In this document: one piece after another, positions 10,812 through 20,859 of the stretch
Layout of the letters: every line of letters begins with the position of its first letter
Numbering within the stretch: position 1 is the first letter of the stretch
From: Cupriavidus basilensis
Lineage (GTDB): Bacteria > Pseudomonadota > Gammaproteobacteria > Burkholderiales > Burkholderiaceae
Length of the DNA: 64,000 bases
Reading direction: 5' to 3'
Assembly: GCF_000832305.1 (NCBI RefSeq)
Contig: NZ_CP010536.1
Location: 3,410,001-3,474,000 of the forward strand
The notes under the pieces: model-generated
What the model was told of the DNA's origin: nothing
The model's input: only the letters and a program-made list of their open reading frames with translations
The model's database searches: none
Translations under genes and position numbers: made by a program

Positions 10812-12734
10812 TCAGCGCAGGAGACGGATACGCGGAGCCGGTTCTTCATGCAAGTGGTCCTTGATATCGCGGTCCGGGCGAAACCCTGAAACGCATTCGA
10901 GAAGAATCGTCCGGATGGTTTCGCAATCGTTGGAGTCAGAAGCCTGGATGAGGCACTTCATCTTTTCATCGAGTTGCTCACGGCTCAGGAAGGACTCGTC
11001 TGCTTTCATGATGCGCGGGTGGCCAGTGCCGCTCACGGCATCCCCGATCAACAACTCCTCGTACAGCTTTTCCCCGGGGCGCAGCCCTGTGAACTGGATC
11101 TCGATGTCGCCGTCAGGATTCACCTCGTCCTTTACCTGGAAGCCGCTCAGGTGGATCATGCGCCGCGCCAGATCGACAATCTTGACAGGCTGACCCATAT
11201 CGAGCACGAAAACCTCGCCTTCGCCGCCCATCGCCCCCGCCTGGATGACAAGCTGGGCGGCCTCGGGAATGGTCATGAAGTACCGGATGATATCCGGGTG
11301 CGTCACCGTCACGGGCCCCCCCGCGGCAATCTGGGTCCTGAACAGTGGCACCACCGAGCCGCTCGATCCGAGCACATTGCCAAAGCGGACAATGCTGAAA
11401 CGGGTGCGCACGTTCGGATCCTGCGCGAACGCCTGCAGGCACAATTCCGCCATCCGCTTGCTCGCCCCCATGACATTGGTCGGCCGCACGGCCTTGTCGG
11501 TGGAGATCAACACGAACGCTTCGACGTTGGCACGAATCGCTGCCTCCGCAGTAATTCGGGTACCGACTGTGTTGTTCAATATGCCCTCGGTCATATTGAA
11601 CTCGACAATGGGCACGTGCTTGTAGGCAGCCGCATGGTAGATGGTCTGCACCCCGTAGCGCGACATGATGCCGAAGACCCGCTCGCCGTTCTGCACCGAG
11701 CCAAGTACCGGCACCAGTTCTATCGGGAGCTCTTTCTCCGTGACAGTCTGCTGCAGTTCGTACTCAAGGGCGTACAAAGCAAATTCGGACTGCTCATACA
11801 GGACAAGGCGCGCGGGCTTGTTCTTGATGATTTGCCGGCACAGCTCGGAGCCGATGGACCCACCGGCACCAGTGACCATGACGCTTTTGCCAGCAATGTT
11901 CTCCATCAACAGCTTCATGTTCGGAGCAACTACGTCGCGCCCCAACAGCTCGTCGATCTCCACCTCGCGCACGTCGTCCAGGCGCACCTCGCCGGAAACC
12001 ATCTCCGCCATGCCGGGCACGGCCCGCACCTCGACCGCGAGCGGCTCTAGCGCATTCACGATTTCGATGCGACGGCTGCGCGAAGCGGACGGAATTGCGA
12101 TCAGCACCTGGTGGATTGCAAAGCGCCTTACCAGCTCGGGTAGCTCATCGGCGCCGTGGACCTTGATGCCCGCGATGCTGAGCCCGCGCTTCTTGATGTC
12201 GTCATCCACGAATGCCATTGGCTCGTAGTCCGAGCCCACGCCCAGAGCGACGGCAAGCTGCCGCCCCGCATCGCCCGCGCCATAGATGATGACCTTCTGG
12301 CCGTGGCGGCCAAAGGACGGCAACATCCTGAATGCTGCCCGCACAAAGAACCTGCTGCACACGATATAGACGATGGCCAGCAGCCAGTAGATCAGGAGCG
12401 CACCGCGCGGGACGTTGGACAGGCCCAGGAAGAAGATCAGCGAACCGAACATCCCGATCGAAATGGTGACCGCGACAACGATGGTCAGGATGGCCCGGTC
12501 CTCCATGTAACGCACTACCGAGCGGTACAAGCCCAATTTGACAAAAACCGGGATGGCCACCAAGGAGGTGACGAAATACAGGCTGATCGGGTACTGTGAA
12601 CTGACTGCCCAATGATCCGTGCGCAATCCGACCGCCGACCAGAGGGAAAGCGGCAGCAGGAAGAAGTCGAGCACCAACATCAGAAGAATCTTCTTCTGGC
12701 GCGACATCTCGGAAATTTTCTTGAGCATCATCAT
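10812..12734 (-). CDS. Membrane-bound UDP-HexNAc 4,6-dehydratase, WbpM/CapD/FlaA1 long type
   Basis: Inner-membrane nucleotide-sugar dehydratase expected to turn UDP-GlcNAc into UDP-2-acetamido-2,6-dideoxy-4-hexulose, the branch point for QuiNAc/FucNAc-type sugars. The 640-residue protein has about four N-terminal transmembrane helices (roughly residues 16-130), a first nucleotide-binding domain (IIYGAGDAGRQL, 149-160) and a catalytic domain with TGAGGSIGSE (288-297). The active site reads STDKAVRPTNVMGASK: Met422 stands where short enzymes have Tyr, with Lys426, the Met-Lys variant known for WbpM-type enzymes. The start has three consecutive ATGs at 12734. Its promoter is not obvious; it follows rfbC by 86 bp. 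Confidence 0.92.
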   Translation of the reverse strand: MMMLKKISEMSRQKKILLMLVLDFFLLPLSLWSAVGLRTDHWAVSSQYPISLYFVTSLVAIPVFVKLGLYRSVVRYMEDRAILTIVVAVTISIGMFGSLIFFLGLSNVPRGALLIYWLLAIVYIVCSRFFVRAAFRMLPSFGRHGQKVIIYGAGDAGRQLAVALGVGSDYEPMAFVDDDIKKRGLSIAGIKVHGADELPELVRRFAIHQVLIAIPSASRSRRIEIVNALEPLAVEVRAVPGMAEMVSGEVRLDDVREVEIDELLGRDVVAPNMKLLMENIAGKSVMVTGAGGSIGSELCRQIIKNKPARLVLYEQSEFALYALEYELQQTVTEKELPIELVPVLGSVQNGERVFGIMSRYGVQTIYHAAAYKHVPIVEFNMTEGILNNTVGTRITAEAAIRANVEAFVLISTDKAVRPTNVMGASKRMAELCLQAFAQDPNVRTRFSIVRFGNVLGSSGSVVPLFRTQIAAGGPVTVTHPDIIRYFMTIPEAAQLVIQAGAMGGEGEVFVLDMGQPVKIVDLARRMIHLSGFQVKDEVNPDGDIEIQFTGLRPGEKLYEELLIGDAVSGTGHPRIMKADESFLSREQLDEKMKCLIQASDSNDCETIRTILLECVSGFRPDRDIKDHLHEEPAPRIRLLR

Positions 12735-12820
12735 TGAGTTATGGTTTAGTCGTCATATTGGACCGCCACCTTGTTTACCGAAGTCCGATCAGTGCAAAAA
12801 CACCATCGACCGATCTCGCT

Positions 12821-13372
12821 CTATGGGAACAGTTCGGCCTCGGCAAGGGAAACACCGCGCCGATCCTTGTCCGACTGGATCACCGCCCCCTGGAGCGGCC
12901 ATGCGATGCCGAGTTGCGGATCGTCCCAGGCAATGGTGCGTTCGTCAGCCTGGCTCCAATATTCGGACACTTTATAGAGCACTTCCGCTTGGCCCGACAT
13001 CACAAGAAACCCATGAGCGAACCCGGGCGGTATCCAGAGTTGCCGATGGCTATCGCCTGAAAGCCGGACACTCGTCCATTGCCCGAAACGAGGCGATTGG
13101 CGACGCAAATCCACAGCCACATCAAAAACGTCGCCTGACACAACCCGAATCAGCTTGCCCTGTGGAGTACCCAGTTGGTAATGAAGGCCACGCAGCACAT
13201 TTTTGACGGAGCGGCTGTGATTATCCTGAACAAATGCGCAGGAGTAGCCGGTTGCATGCTCAAAACTCCGTGCATTGAAGCTTTCGAAAAAAAATCCACG
13301 CTCATCGCCAAAGACTTTCGGCTCGAGGAGCAGGACTTCCGGCAATGCGGTCGGCGTCGCTTTCAAATTCAT
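12821..13372 (-). CDS. rfbC: dTDP-4-dehydrorhamnose 3,5-epimerase
   Basis: Cupin-fold epimerase of the dTDP-L-rhamnose pathway, about 183 residues. Visible are FGDERGFFFESFN, the catalytic His64 in LRGLHYQ, DVAVDLRR, PPGFAHGF and the aromatic residues of LYKVSEYWS. The frame is open to 13387, but the ATG at 13372 (MNLKATPTALPEV) matches the family start and overlaps, as ATGA, a short open tail that follows rfbD. It lies downstream of rfbB and rfbD without the rfbA usually found between them. Confidence 0.94.
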   Translation of the reverse strand: MNLKATPTALPEVLLLEPKVFGDERGFFFESFNARSFEHATGYSCAFVQDNHSRSVKNVLRGLHYQLGTPQGKLIRVVSGDVFDVAVDLRRQSPRFGQWTSVRLSGDSHRQLWIPPGFAHGFLVMSGQAEVLYKVSEYWSQADERTIAWDDPQLGIAWPLQGAVIQSDKDRRGVSLAEAELFP

Positions 13373-13492
13373 AACTGGTCTACCCATTCGCCAGCGACAA
13401 CTTGTGCCAGTAGCTCACCAAAGATCCCGGCGATAACACGCGGCACGCTTGGATCGAAGGCCAGAGAGAGAACATTGCGCACGATGGCCTGC
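13373..13492 (-). other. 120-bp gap where rfbA would be expected, with a short open tail
   Basis: Between rfbD and rfbC about 37 codons stay open on the minus strand in the frame that ends exactly at the rfbC ATG (a TTATGA overlap). The peptide (including VLSLAFDPSVPRVIAG and ending EWVDQL) does not look like the C-terminus of RfbA or of any family I recognise. It may be a remnant of a deleted gene, or chance. No own start codon with a ribosome site is convincing. Confidence 0.3.
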
Positions 13493-14419
13493 TCAGGCAA
13501 GGAACTGATCCAGCAAGTGATGCACGCCCATGCGCCAATCCGGCAGGTGAATGCCGAAGGTCCGGCGAATCTTGGCCGTGTCCAGCCGCGCATTGGCCGG
13601 GCGCGGCGCGGGCAACGGGTAGTCACTCGCAGCGATTTCCTCTATCCGATCCGGATCTGTCTTGAGCACTGCGCCTTGTGCGGCGGCGTAACGCAGAACT
13701 TCACTGGCGTAGCCATGCCAGCTGGTTTCACCTGCGGCAGCCAGGTGATAGATGCCTGCGGCGAACGCGCCGCTATCGCCAAGTAGCCACGCGCGCGCGA
13801 CGATCTGTGCAGTGACATCCGCAACTAGCGCGGCCCCGGTGGGCGCACCAAACCTATCGCCAACCACGCGCAGCGCCGGTTGCATGGCACCAAGCCGCAG
13901 CATCGTTTTGACAAAATTATTGCCATGGATACCCGCCACCCAGGACGTGCGAAGTATCAGGGCAGTGGGCGCTACTTCGGCTATGGCCTGTTCGCCCGCC
14001 AGCTTGCTCTTACCGTAGACGGAAACGGGATTGACCGCATCGGTTTCCGCATAAGGCGTCGTTTGGCAGCCATCGAAAACACAGTCTGTTGAGTAATGCA
14101 CCAGCAGGCTGCCGAGCGCCAGTGCCTCCTCGGCAAGGATGCCAACCGCAGTGGCATTGACCGCATAAGCGTTCTCAATGTCGGCCTCCGCGCGGTCCAT
14201 ACTGGTATAAGCTGCGGCATTGACGATCACATCGGGGCGCTGCTTCCGCAAGACGCGGCGAACTTCCTCGGGGCGTGACAGATCACATGCGCGTCGGTCG
14301 AGCGCAATCACATGCCCAAGTGGACTCAGGGCGCGCCGCAACTCGAAGCCAACCTGACCGTTGCTTCCCGTTACAAGAAGAGTGGGAATGCGACGTGCCT
14401 TATCCGGCATGACATTCAT
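13493..14419 (-). CDS. rfbD: dTDP-4-dehydrorhamnose reductase
   Basis: Last enzyme of dTDP-L-rhamnose synthesis, NAD(P)H-dependent. The protein of about 308 residues has the nucleotide loop [32 protein letters not shown] and the catalytic Tyr-x-x-x-Lys of [11 protein letters not shown], then RTSWVAG. Start candidates are 14419 and 14410; both overlap the rfbB stop, so it is coupled to rfbB. The C-terminus, ending HHLLDQFLA, is of normal length. Confidence 0.94.
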   Translation of the reverse strand: MNVMPDKARRIPTLLVTGSNGQVGFELRRALSPLGHVIALDRRACDLSRPEEVRRVLRKQRPDVIVNAAAYTSMDRAEADIENAYAVNATAVGILAEEALALGSLLVHYSTDCVFDGCQTTPYAETDAVNPVSVYGKSKLAGEQAIAEVAPTALILRTSWVAGIHGNNFVKTMLRLGAMQPALRVVGDRFGAPTGAALVADVTAQIVARAWLLGDSGAFAAGIYHLAAAGETSWHGYASEVLRYAAAQGAVLKTDPDRIEEIAASDYPLPAPRPANARLDTAKIRRTFGIHLPDWRMGVHHLLDQFLA

Positions 14420-15464
14420 CCCGTCCCTTTCGATACAGACCTGACATCACATTGGAGACCCATGACTGGTTTTCCAGATGCCACTGAACGGTCTTGCGCA
14501 ATCCTGTCTCAAAGGTCTCTTTGCAGGTCCAGCCGAGCTCCACCTGGAGCTTTCGTGAGTCGACCGCATAGCGCCGGTCATGGCCGGGACGATCGGCGAC
14601 GAAGGTAATCTGCTGCCGGTACGAACCCGTCACCTTCGGGCGAAGCTCGTCGAGCAGACCGCATAGCGTGTGCACGACGTCGAGGTTCGTCTTGGTGTTA
14701 TTGCCGCCGACGTTATAGGTTTCCCCCACTCGGCCCTTGGCGAGTACGGCCCTAACAGCCGCACAGTGATCGCCGACATAGAGCCAATCCCGCACATTCA
14801 GGCCATCGCCGTACACGGGCAGTGGCTCGCCGGCCAGGGCCTTCATCAGAACGAGCGGGATCAGCTTCTCTGGAAAATGATAGGGGCCGTAATTGTTGGA
14901 ACAGTTGGTAGTGAGGACCGGAAGGCCATATGTGTGGTAATAGGCACGCACCAGATGGTCGGCCGCCGCCTTGGACGCAGAATACGGGCTGTTGGGCGCG
15001 AATGCCGTGGTTTCCGTGAAAGCTGGGTCACTCGGCTGGAGCGAACCAAATACCTCATCCGTGGAAACATGCAGGAAGCGGAACACATCGCGCTCGGAAC
15101 CGTGCAGACCGCTCCAGTACGCTCGCGCAGCTTCAAGCAAAGTGAAGGTGCCAACGACGTTGGTCTGGATAAATCCACCCGGCCCTTCGATCGAGCGATC
15201 GACATGACTCTCAGCCGCGAAATGGACTACCGCGCGTGGCCGATATTCGGCAAAAAGGCGATCCAGCGCGGCACGATCGCAGATATCGGTTTGCGAAAAA
15301 ATATGCCTATTAGAGCACTTCAGTGAGGCGAGGGATTCCAGATTGCCTGCGTATGTCAGCTTGTCGACGTTGACGACCGCGTCCGCACCGTCTTCGCGCA
15401 GCCAGTCAAGAACGAAATTGGCGCCGATGAAACCGGCGCCACCTGTGACAAGTATGTGGGACAA
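14400..15464 (-). CDS. rfbB: dTDP-glucose 4,6-dehydratase
   Basis: Converts dTDP-glucose to dTDP-4-keto-6-deoxyglucose. The 354-residue protein shows [35 protein letters not shown], the catalytic STDEVFG segment and Tyr-x-x-x-Lys in [12 protein letters not shown], with [14 protein letters not shown]. It is the first gene of the minus-strand glycan block, divergent from apaH across about 257 bp that must hold its promoter. Its dTDP-glucose would have to come from an rfbA outside this window. Confidence 0.96.
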   Translation of the reverse strand: MSHILVTGGAGFIGANFVLDWLREDGADAVVNVDKLTYAGNLESLASLKCSNRHIFSQTDICDRAALDRLFAEYRPRAVVHFAAESHVDRSIEGPGGFIQTNVVGTFTLLEAARAYWSGLHGSERDVFRFLHVSTDEVFGSLQPSDPAFTETTAFAPNSPYSASKAAADHLVRAYYHTYGLPVLTTNCSNNYGPYHFPEKLIPLVLMKALAGEPLPVYGDGLNVRDWLYVGDHCAAVRAVLAKGRVGETYNVGGNNTKTNLDVVHTLCGLLDELRPKVTGSYRQQITFVADRPGHDRRYAVDSRKLQVELGWTCKETFETGLRKTVQWHLENQSWVSNVMSGLYRKGRDECHAG

Positions 15465-15721
15465 ACCAGTGCTCCCTGCCTATCTAATCTATTTTCGAGA
15501 ACCGGGCGAATGCCAAGCCTCCGCCTGGTCCAATCTGGACGGCGCAATGTTAAGTACCTGCAGAAGTGGCGGTATTCTATCCGACGGCGACCATCGTCTT
15601 AAGCTGCGGACTCATCTTTTTGTAGCCTGTTGTAACGTCCCAATGCTACCCATTGCAATGTAAGCACATTTCAGAGAACAGAAGTCCCTTTTACCAGCTC
15701 AGCATCTACACACGTCATTTT

Positions 15722-16558
15722 GTGATCAATAATCATCATTACGCCATCGGCGACCTTCAGGGATGCGCAGGTTCCCTTGAAGAACTCGTCTTACAACACC
15801 TCCCCGCCGACAGCCAACTCCGCTTCGTAGGCGACCTGGTAAACCGCGGCCCTGCCTCCGCACGCACACTGCGAACCGTCCGCCAGCTTGGCAAGCGCGC
15901 CGAATCCGTACTCGGCAACCACGACATCCACCTGCTGGCTGTCGCCGCAGGCGTGCGCAAAAGCGGCCGAAGCGACACTTTGACCGACATCCTCGAAGCG
16001 CCGGATTGCGATGAGTTGCTCACTTGGCTAAGGCATCGCCCCTTGGCCATCCACGAAGACGGCTTCCTGCTCGTGCACGCCGGCGTGCTTCCGCAGTGGA
16101 CCGCAGAGCAGACCATGGCGCTGGCGGCGGAAGTCGAGCGTGAACTGCGCGGCCCGGGCTGGAAGGCGTTCCTGGCCGGCATCTTCGGCAATGCGGCGGA
16201 CCGGTGGGACCCGGCCTTGCGGGGCATCGAGCGTCACCGCGTCGTGATCAACGCCCTGACCCGCCTGCGCTTTTGCGACGCTGACGGCGTAATGGATCTC
16301 AAGACCAAGGAGGGCCCCGGCAGCACGCCGGCTGGCTTCATGCCCTGGTTCGATGTGCCCGGACGGCGCACCGAAGACACCACGGTGGTGTGTGGGCATT
16401 GGTCCACGCTCGGATTGGTGATGCGCCCCAACCTGATGGCGCTGGATACTGGGTGTGTCTGGGGTGGCAAGCTCACCGCCGCGCGCTTGGCGGCGGATCC
16501 GGCTGAACGCACGCTGATCCAGGTGGAATGCCCGCAGTATTGCGATCCGCTAGCCTGA
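15722..16558 (+). CDS. apaH: Symmetrical diadenosine tetraphosphatase ApaH
   Basis: Hydrolyses Ap4A to two ADP; a cytosolic metallophosphatase. The motifs are all present: [12 protein letters not shown] at the N-terminus, [17 protein letters not shown], and the family segments [27 protein letters not shown] and [12 protein letters not shown]. The start is uncertain: the frame is open from a TTG at 15653, but the family begins just before YAIGDLQG, which favours the GTG at 15722; neither has a clear ribosome site. Its stop is only 5 bp from the convergent plsC stop. Confidence 0.93.
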   Translation: MINNHHYAIGDLQGCAGSLEELVLQHLPADSQLRFVGDLVNRGPASARTLRTVRQLGKRAESVLGNHDIHLLAVAAGVRKSGRSDTLTDILEAPDCDELLTWLRHRPLAIHEDGFLLVHAGVLPQWTAEQTMALAAEVERELRGPGWKAFLAGIFGNAADRWDPALRGIERHRVVINALTRLRFCDADGVMDLKTKEGPGSTPAGFMPWFDVPGRRTEDTTVVCGHWSTLGLVMRPNLMALDTGCVWGGKLTAARLAADPAERTLIQVECPQYCDPLA

Positions 16559-16563
16559 GCCGG

Positions 16564-17406
16564 TCAGGCAGCCGGCGCGGGAGAATCCGCGCTCACGTCG
16601 CCTTCGCTGAAGGATCGCTCGCTTTCGCGCCCTTCGTTCACCCGCACCACGAGTTCCACTGCGTGCTGTTGCGCGCCCTGGCTCAGATGGTTCACTACCG
16701 CGCGGGCCGCCTCGGCCAGGTCGCGCCGGCTGGCGCTGGTGGCGGTGAGGGCTGGCGCAAAGCATAGCCGCGCCGTAATCGGCGGCGCCCGCAGCACCGC
16801 ATCGAGCGTCTCCAGCAGGCTCAGCTCGCCAATATATGCCGGTGCCAGCGTCGGCTGGCCGGTCGCGGCATCCAGGTAAGCCAGCCCGACCGGCTGCACC
16901 GGCAGCCCGCCCGATATCGGCGCCTGCATCAGGTTGGCATGGAACGGCAGCACGCTACTGCCATCCGTGGTTGTGCCTTCCGGGAACACGCAGACCAGAT
17001 CGCCCTGCAGCATCACATCGGTAATGGCATGCAGCACGCGATGCGCGTCGCGCTTGCGCGCGCGTTCGATGAAGATGGTACCGGTCTGCGCGCACAGCCA
17101 GCCAATCAAGGGCCAGTCGCGGATTTCCGATTTGGCCACGAAACGCACGGGGTGCCAGCAGTTGATGACGTAGATATCCAGCCAGGAAATGTGGTTGGAC
17201 ACCACCATGGCGCCATGCGGTGCCGCCTGTCCGGGCTGCAGGCCCTGCACGTCGACTGTGACCCCGCAGATCCGCAGCAGCCGGCGCGACCAGCGCCGGA
17301 TATGCCATTGCCGCGACTCGACACCGAGCCAGGGGAACAGCACCGCGCAGGTCGCGAGGCCGCGCAGCAGGTGGAGGATCAGGGCGGTCTTGCGCAGCCA
17401 GATCAT
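16564..17406 (-). CDS. plsC: 1-acyl-sn-glycerol-3-phosphate acyltransferase
   Basis: Membrane-associated acyltransferase making phosphatidic acid from lysophosphatidic acid. The 280-residue protein has a hydrophobic N-terminus (about 7-27), the catalytic NHISWLD (NHxxxxD, 71-77), a GTIFIERARKRD block and FPEGTTT (141-147) for phosphate binding. The C-terminal roughly 50 residues are low-complexity and acidic. It follows pyrX by 64 bp and may be the last gene of the yqgE-ruvX-pyr run. Its 3' end nearly touches convergent apaH. Confidence 0.92.
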   Translation of the reverse strand: MIWLRKTALILHLLRGLATCAVLFPWLGVESRQWHIRRWSRRLLRICGVTVDVQGLQPGQAAPHGAMVVSNHISWLDIYVINCWHPVRFVAKSEIRDWPLIGWLCAQTGTIFIERARKRDAHRVLHAITDVMLQGDLVCVFPEGTTTDGSSVLPFHANLMQAPISGGLPVQPVGLAYLDAATGQPTLAPAYIGELSLLETLDAVLRAPPITARLCFAPALTATSASRRDLAEAARAVVNHLSQGAQQHAVELVVRVNEGRESERSFSEGDVSADSPAPAA

Positions 17407-17470
17407 GCCTGCCTCGCTGGCGAACGTACCTGAACCAAGTTGTCCAACTTCCCTCGGCCGGGCATGGTGT

Positions 17471-18745
17471 TCAGTGCAGTTCGTAGACGACGTGGCCGCC
17501 GACCAGCGTGGTGCGCACGCGCCCGCGCATCTCGTAGCCGAGCCACGGCGAATTCTTGCCCTGGCTCTTGAGCGCGCGCCGCTCGACCTTCCATTCCTGC
17601 TCGGGATGGAAGATGCAGATATCGGCGGCGCTGCCTGTGGCCAGCGTGCCGGCAGCCAGGCCGAGCACGCTGGCCGGCTCGGCCGTGATGCGGGCTAGCG
17701 CCTTGCCCAGCGGCACCTTGTGCTCCTCGGCCCAGCGCAGCGTCAGCGGCAGCAGCAGTTCCAGCCCGGTGGCGCCTGGCGAGGCTTCGGCGAAGGGCAG
17801 CAGCTTTTCGTCATCGTCCACGGGGGTGTGGTCCGAGCACAGTGCGTCGATGGTACCGTCGGCCAGCCCGGCCACGATGGCATCGCGGTCGCGTGCGCTG
17901 CGCAGCGGCGGTGAGAAGCGCATCTGCGAGTTGAAGTAGCCAATGTCCATGTCGGTCAGCGACACATGATGGATGTTGACGTCACAGGTCACCTTGAGGC
18001 CTTCGCGCTTGGCCTGGCGCACCAGTTCGATGCCCGCGGCCGACGACAGGCGGCACAGGTGCACGCGTGCGCCGCTGGCGCGCATCAGCTCGAAGATGGT
18101 GTGCAGGCGCACGGTCTCGGCAATCACCGACATACCGGACAGGCCCAGGCGCGACGCCACGGCGCCGCTGGCGGCCACGCCGCCACCGAGGTATGGGTCT
18201 TCCGGGCGCAGCCAGACGGTGAAGCCGAAGGTCTGCGCGTACTGCAGGGCGCGCAGCAGCACCTGGGTGTTGCGGATCGGTGCTTCGGCCTGCGAAAAGC
18301 CGATGCAGCCGGCCTCGGTCAACTGCGACATCTCGGTCAGCGTCTCGCCCTTGAGGCCCAGCGTGAGCGCGCCCAGCGGATACACGTGGGTCTGGTTGAG
18401 CGTGCGGGCGCGGTACTTGAGCATCTCGACCAGGCCGGGCTCGTCGAGCACGGGGTCGGTGTCGGGCGGGCAAACCAGGCTGGTCACGCCGCCGGCGGTG
18501 GCTGCCGCCACTTCGGATTCGAGCGTGGCCTTGTATTCATAGCCCGGCTCGCGCAGCCGCGCGGACAGGTCGACCAGGCCGGGGCAGACGATCAGCCCGC
18601 TGGCATCGATGGTCTTGTTGGCGTGGAAGTCCGCCGGCGCGCTGCCCACGCCGACGATCTTGCCGGCGGCAATGTAGAGGTCTTGCTGCGCATCGACGTT
18701 CGCGGCCGGGTCGATCAGGCGGCCGCCCTTGATGTGGATCTTCAT
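17471..18745 (-). CDS. pyrX: Non-catalytic dihydroorotase-like subunit PyrX (PyrC')
   Basis: A 424-residue amidohydrolase-fold protein of the dihydroorotase family. In active enzymes the first metal-binding motif is HxH within PGLVDxHxHxREPG; here it reads PGLVDLSARLREPG, so Ser61 and Arg63 replace both His. Later segments typical of the family remain (HHVSLTD, CSDHTPVDDD, GATGLELLLPL). This pattern matches the inactive DHOase-like partner that assembles with PyrB in Pseudomonas and Burkholderiales. It lies 75 bp after pyrB. A structural role in the ATCase complex is known for that group; applying it here is inference. A true dihydroorotase should be elsewhere. Confidence 0.88.
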   Translation of the reverse strand: MKIHIKGGRLIDPAANVDAQQDLYIAAGKIVGVGSAPADFHANKTIDASGLIVCPGLVDLSARLREPGYEYKATLESEVAAATAGGVTSLVCPPDTDPVLDEPGLVEMLKYRARTLNQTHVYPLGALTLGLKGETLTEMSQLTEAGCIGFSQAEAPIRNTQVLLRALQYAQTFGFTVWLRPEDPYLGGGVAASGAVASRLGLSGMSVIAETVRLHTIFELMRASGARVHLCRLSSAAGIELVRQAKREGLKVTCDVNIHHVSLTDMDIGYFNSQMRFSPPLRSARDRDAIVAGLADGTIDALCSDHTPVDDDEKLLPFAEASPGATGLELLLPLTLRWAEEHKVPLGKALARITAEPASVLGLAAGTLATGSAADICIFHPEQEWKVERRALKSQGKNSPWLGYEMRGRVRTTLVGGHVVYELH

Positions 18746-18820
18746 ATCGTGTCGCTTGGCTTGTATTCGGTTGTTCTGGCTTGCCTGGACCCTGTCGGTC
18801 GGGCGCTATCCATCATGAGA

Positions 18821-19792
18821 TCAGTCGTGGTTTCCGGCCACGATGCCCATCACGGCCATGCGTACCGCAATGCCGAAAGTCACCTGGTTGAGGATCACGG
18901 ACTGCGGCCCGTCAGCCACGGCGGAATCGATCTCCACGCCACGGTTCATGGGGCCCGGGTGCATCACGATGGCATCGGGCTTGGCCAGCGCCAGGCGCTC
19001 GGGCGTGAGCCCATAGGCCTTGAAGTACTCCTGCGCCGAGGGCAGCAGCGCGCCGCTCATGCGCTCGTTCTGCAGGCGCAGCATGATCACCACGTCCACA
19101 CCCTTCATCCCTTCTTCCATATTGTGGAAGACACGCACGCCCATCTGCTCCAGCCCCGAGGGCAGCAGCGTGCGCGGGCCGATGGCGCGCACTTCAGGCA
19201 CGCCCAGTGTGGTCAGCGCGTGGATGTCGGAGCGCGCCACGCGGGAGTGCAGGATGTCACCCACGATGGCGACCGTGAGATTGGTGAAATCCTTCTTGTA
19301 GTGGCGGATCGTGTACATGTCGAGCAGCCCCTGCGTGGGGTGCGCGTGGCGGCCGTCACCGGCGTTGATGACATGCACATGGGGTGCGACATGCTCGGCG
19401 ATCAGGTAGGGCGCGCCGGAACTGGCGTGGCGCACCACGAACATGTCGGCCGACATCGCCGACAGGTTGTTGATGGTGTCGAGCAGTGACTCGCCCTTGC
19501 TGGTGGACGAGGCGTTGATGTTCAGGTTGAGCACGTCCGCGGAGAGCCGCTTGGCGGCAATCTCGAAGGTGGTGCGGGTACGCGTGGAGTTCTCGAAGAA
19601 CAGGTTGAACACGCTTTTGCCGCGTAACAGCGGCACCTTCTTCACTTCGCGGTCCGAGTCGGACAGCGAGACGAACTGGCTGGCGGTGTCGAGGATGTGC
19701 GCGACCATCTCGCGCGACAGGCCCTCGATCGAAAGCAGGTGCTTGAGCTCGCCGTTCTTGGTCAGTTGCGGGTTGCGGAACGTCTTGATCAT
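18821..19792 (-). CDS. pyrB: Aspartate carbamoyltransferase catalytic subunit
   Basis: First committed step of pyrimidine synthesis: carbamoyl phosphate plus aspartate. The 323-residue protein has the carbamoyl-phosphate site [12 protein letters not shown] (66-77), STSKGES, the HPTQGLLD motif and the C-terminal [13 protein letters not shown]. Length and motifs fit the class that pairs with a DHOase-like PyrX, found just downstream. The roughly 105-bp gap from pyrR contains a 7-bp GC-rich inverted repeat (19853-19859 and 19874-19880) that may fold in the leader. Confidence 0.96.
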   Translation of the reverse strand: MIKTFRNPQLTKNGELKHLLSIEGLSREMVAHILDTASQFVSLSDSDREVKKVPLLRGKSVFNLFFENSTRTRTTFEIAAKRLSADVLNLNINASSTSKGESLLDTINNLSAMSADMFVVRHASSGAPYLIAEHVAPHVHVINAGDGRHAHPTQGLLDMYTIRHYKKDFTNLTVAIVGDILHSRVARSDIHALTTLGVPEVRAIGPRTLLPSGLEQMGVRVFHNMEEGMKGVDVVIMLRLQNERMSGALLPSAQEYFKAYGLTPERLALAKPDAIVMHPGPMNRGVEIDSAVADGPQSVILNQVTFGIAVRMAVMGIVAGNHD

Positions 19793-19897
19793 GGCAGGTA
19801 GAAAGGGCCGGGCGGTGGCGTTGACTGGTCTGGGCAGGTCTGGGTCTGGCTTGCCGGCGTGCCGTTGCGGGCGCGCCGGCGGTTAAGCTGGGCAGGC

Positions 19898-20425
19898 TTA
19901 GTTGCCGGTGGCCTCGTTGGCGAAGGCAAAGCGCATGTCGGAGCCGGTGCCCTCATGCGACAGCACCAGCGTGGTCCCGGGCGGCAGCGCCACGTGCGCG
20001 GCGGCAAAGTCCGCAGCCGCCGGCAGTTCGCGCCCACCGCGATCGACCAGCACGGCCAGCGCCACGCGGGCCGGGCGGCCGTAGTCGAACAGTTCGTTGA
20101 CGGCGGCGCGGATGGTGCGCCCGGTGGCCAGCACGTCGTCGATCAGCAGGATCTTGCGGTCTTGCACGTCAAAGGGCAGCGTGGTCGGCTGGGCCTGGCT
20201 ATGCAGGCCCTTCTTGGCATAGTCGTCGCGGTGGAAGGCAACGTTGATGACCCCGTGGGCCGCCAGTTGCAGGTCGGCGGCCAGCCGTTCGGCAATCCAG
20301 GCGCCGCCCGAATAGATGCCGGCGACCGACCATTGCACGCGTTCGGCCTCAGGCAGCGCGGCCTGCAACTGGTCACGCAACGTACGGTAGAGCGCCTCGG
20401 CGTCGAGAGAGGAAGTCTGGGTCAT
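19898..20425 (-). CDS. pyrR: PyrR, pyrimidine operon regulator / uracil phosphoribosyltransferase-like
   Basis: Type-I phosphoribosyltransferase fold, 175 residues, with the PRPP-binding motif [16 protein letters not shown] (about 92-107) and a hood region with [10 protein letters not shown]. In Gram-positives PyrR regulates by RNA binding; in proteobacteria this function is less certain. It sits between ruvX (4-bp overlap) and pyrB, so at least the genomic link to pyrimidine synthesis holds. Confidence 0.92.
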   Translation of the reverse strand: MTQTSSLDAEALYRTLRDQLQAALPEAERVQWSVAGIYSGGAWIAERLAADLQLAAHGVINVAFHRDDYAKKGLHSQAQPTTLPFDVQDRKILLIDDVLATGRTIRAAVNELFDYGRPARVALAVLVDRGGRELPAAADFAAAHVALPPGTTLVLSHEGTGSDMRFAFANEATGN

Positions 20426-20859
20426 AACGGATGCTGGTCGAAGTACTGTTGCAGGATGAGGCTGGCGGCCTCGGCGTCAAGCGCGCCCTTGCGGGCGCCG
20501 GCCATCTCCGCGGCGATCGATGTGTAGCTTTCGTCCACCCAGGCCACCGGCAAGCCGAAGCGGCCGTTCAACTGGTTGCCGAAGCGGCGTGCGAGCCGCA
20601 TCGAAGGCTGCTGGCTGCCATCCGGATTGGTGGGCATGCCCACCACCAGTTGCACCGGCGCCCACTCGTCGATCAGCGCGGTTACCGCCTCGAAGCGGCC
20701 TTCCACGGTGATATTGGGGATGATGACGAGTGCATGAGCCTCGCGCGTGACGAAGTTGCCAAGCGCAACGCCGATCTTCTTTTCGCCGTAGTCGAAGGCC
20801 AGGACGGTGCCGTCGGAGGGCAACTGGCGCGGCGCTGGCGTCGCTCCGTCCTCAGGCAT
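20422..20859 (-). CDS. ruvX: YqgF/RuvX RNase H-fold protein (pre-16S rRNA nuclease / putative Holliday junction resolvase)
   Basis: A 145-residue RNase H-like nuclease. The N-terminal [15 protein letters not shown] carries the first catalytic Asp, [11 protein letters not shown] is the middle motif, and the C-terminal VDESYTS plus [14 protein letters not shown] supply the remaining acidic residues. The start overlaps the yqgE stop by 8 bp and the stop overlaps pyrR by 4 bp. In E. coli the homologue takes part in 16S rRNA 5' maturation. Confidence 0.93.
   Translation of the reverse strand: MPEDGATPAPRQLPSDGTVLAFDYGEKKIGVALGNFVTREAHALVIIPNITVEGRFEAVTALIDEWAPVQLVVGMPTNPDGSQQPSMRLARRFGNQLNGRFGLPVAWVDESYTSIAAEMAGARKGALDAEAASLILQQYFDQHPL

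Noticed and set aside
10304..10849. 181-codon minus-strand ORF between the capD-like gene and ugd
   Set aside because: Composition is Arg/Ser/Cys-rich and resembles no family; it overlaps the end of the capD-like gene and lacks a good ribosome site. Treated as leader DNA.
17966..19489. 507-codon plus-strand ORF antisense to pyrX/pyrB
   Set aside because: His/Arg/Gly-rich shadow of two well-supported genes; long antisense frames are expected at this G+C.
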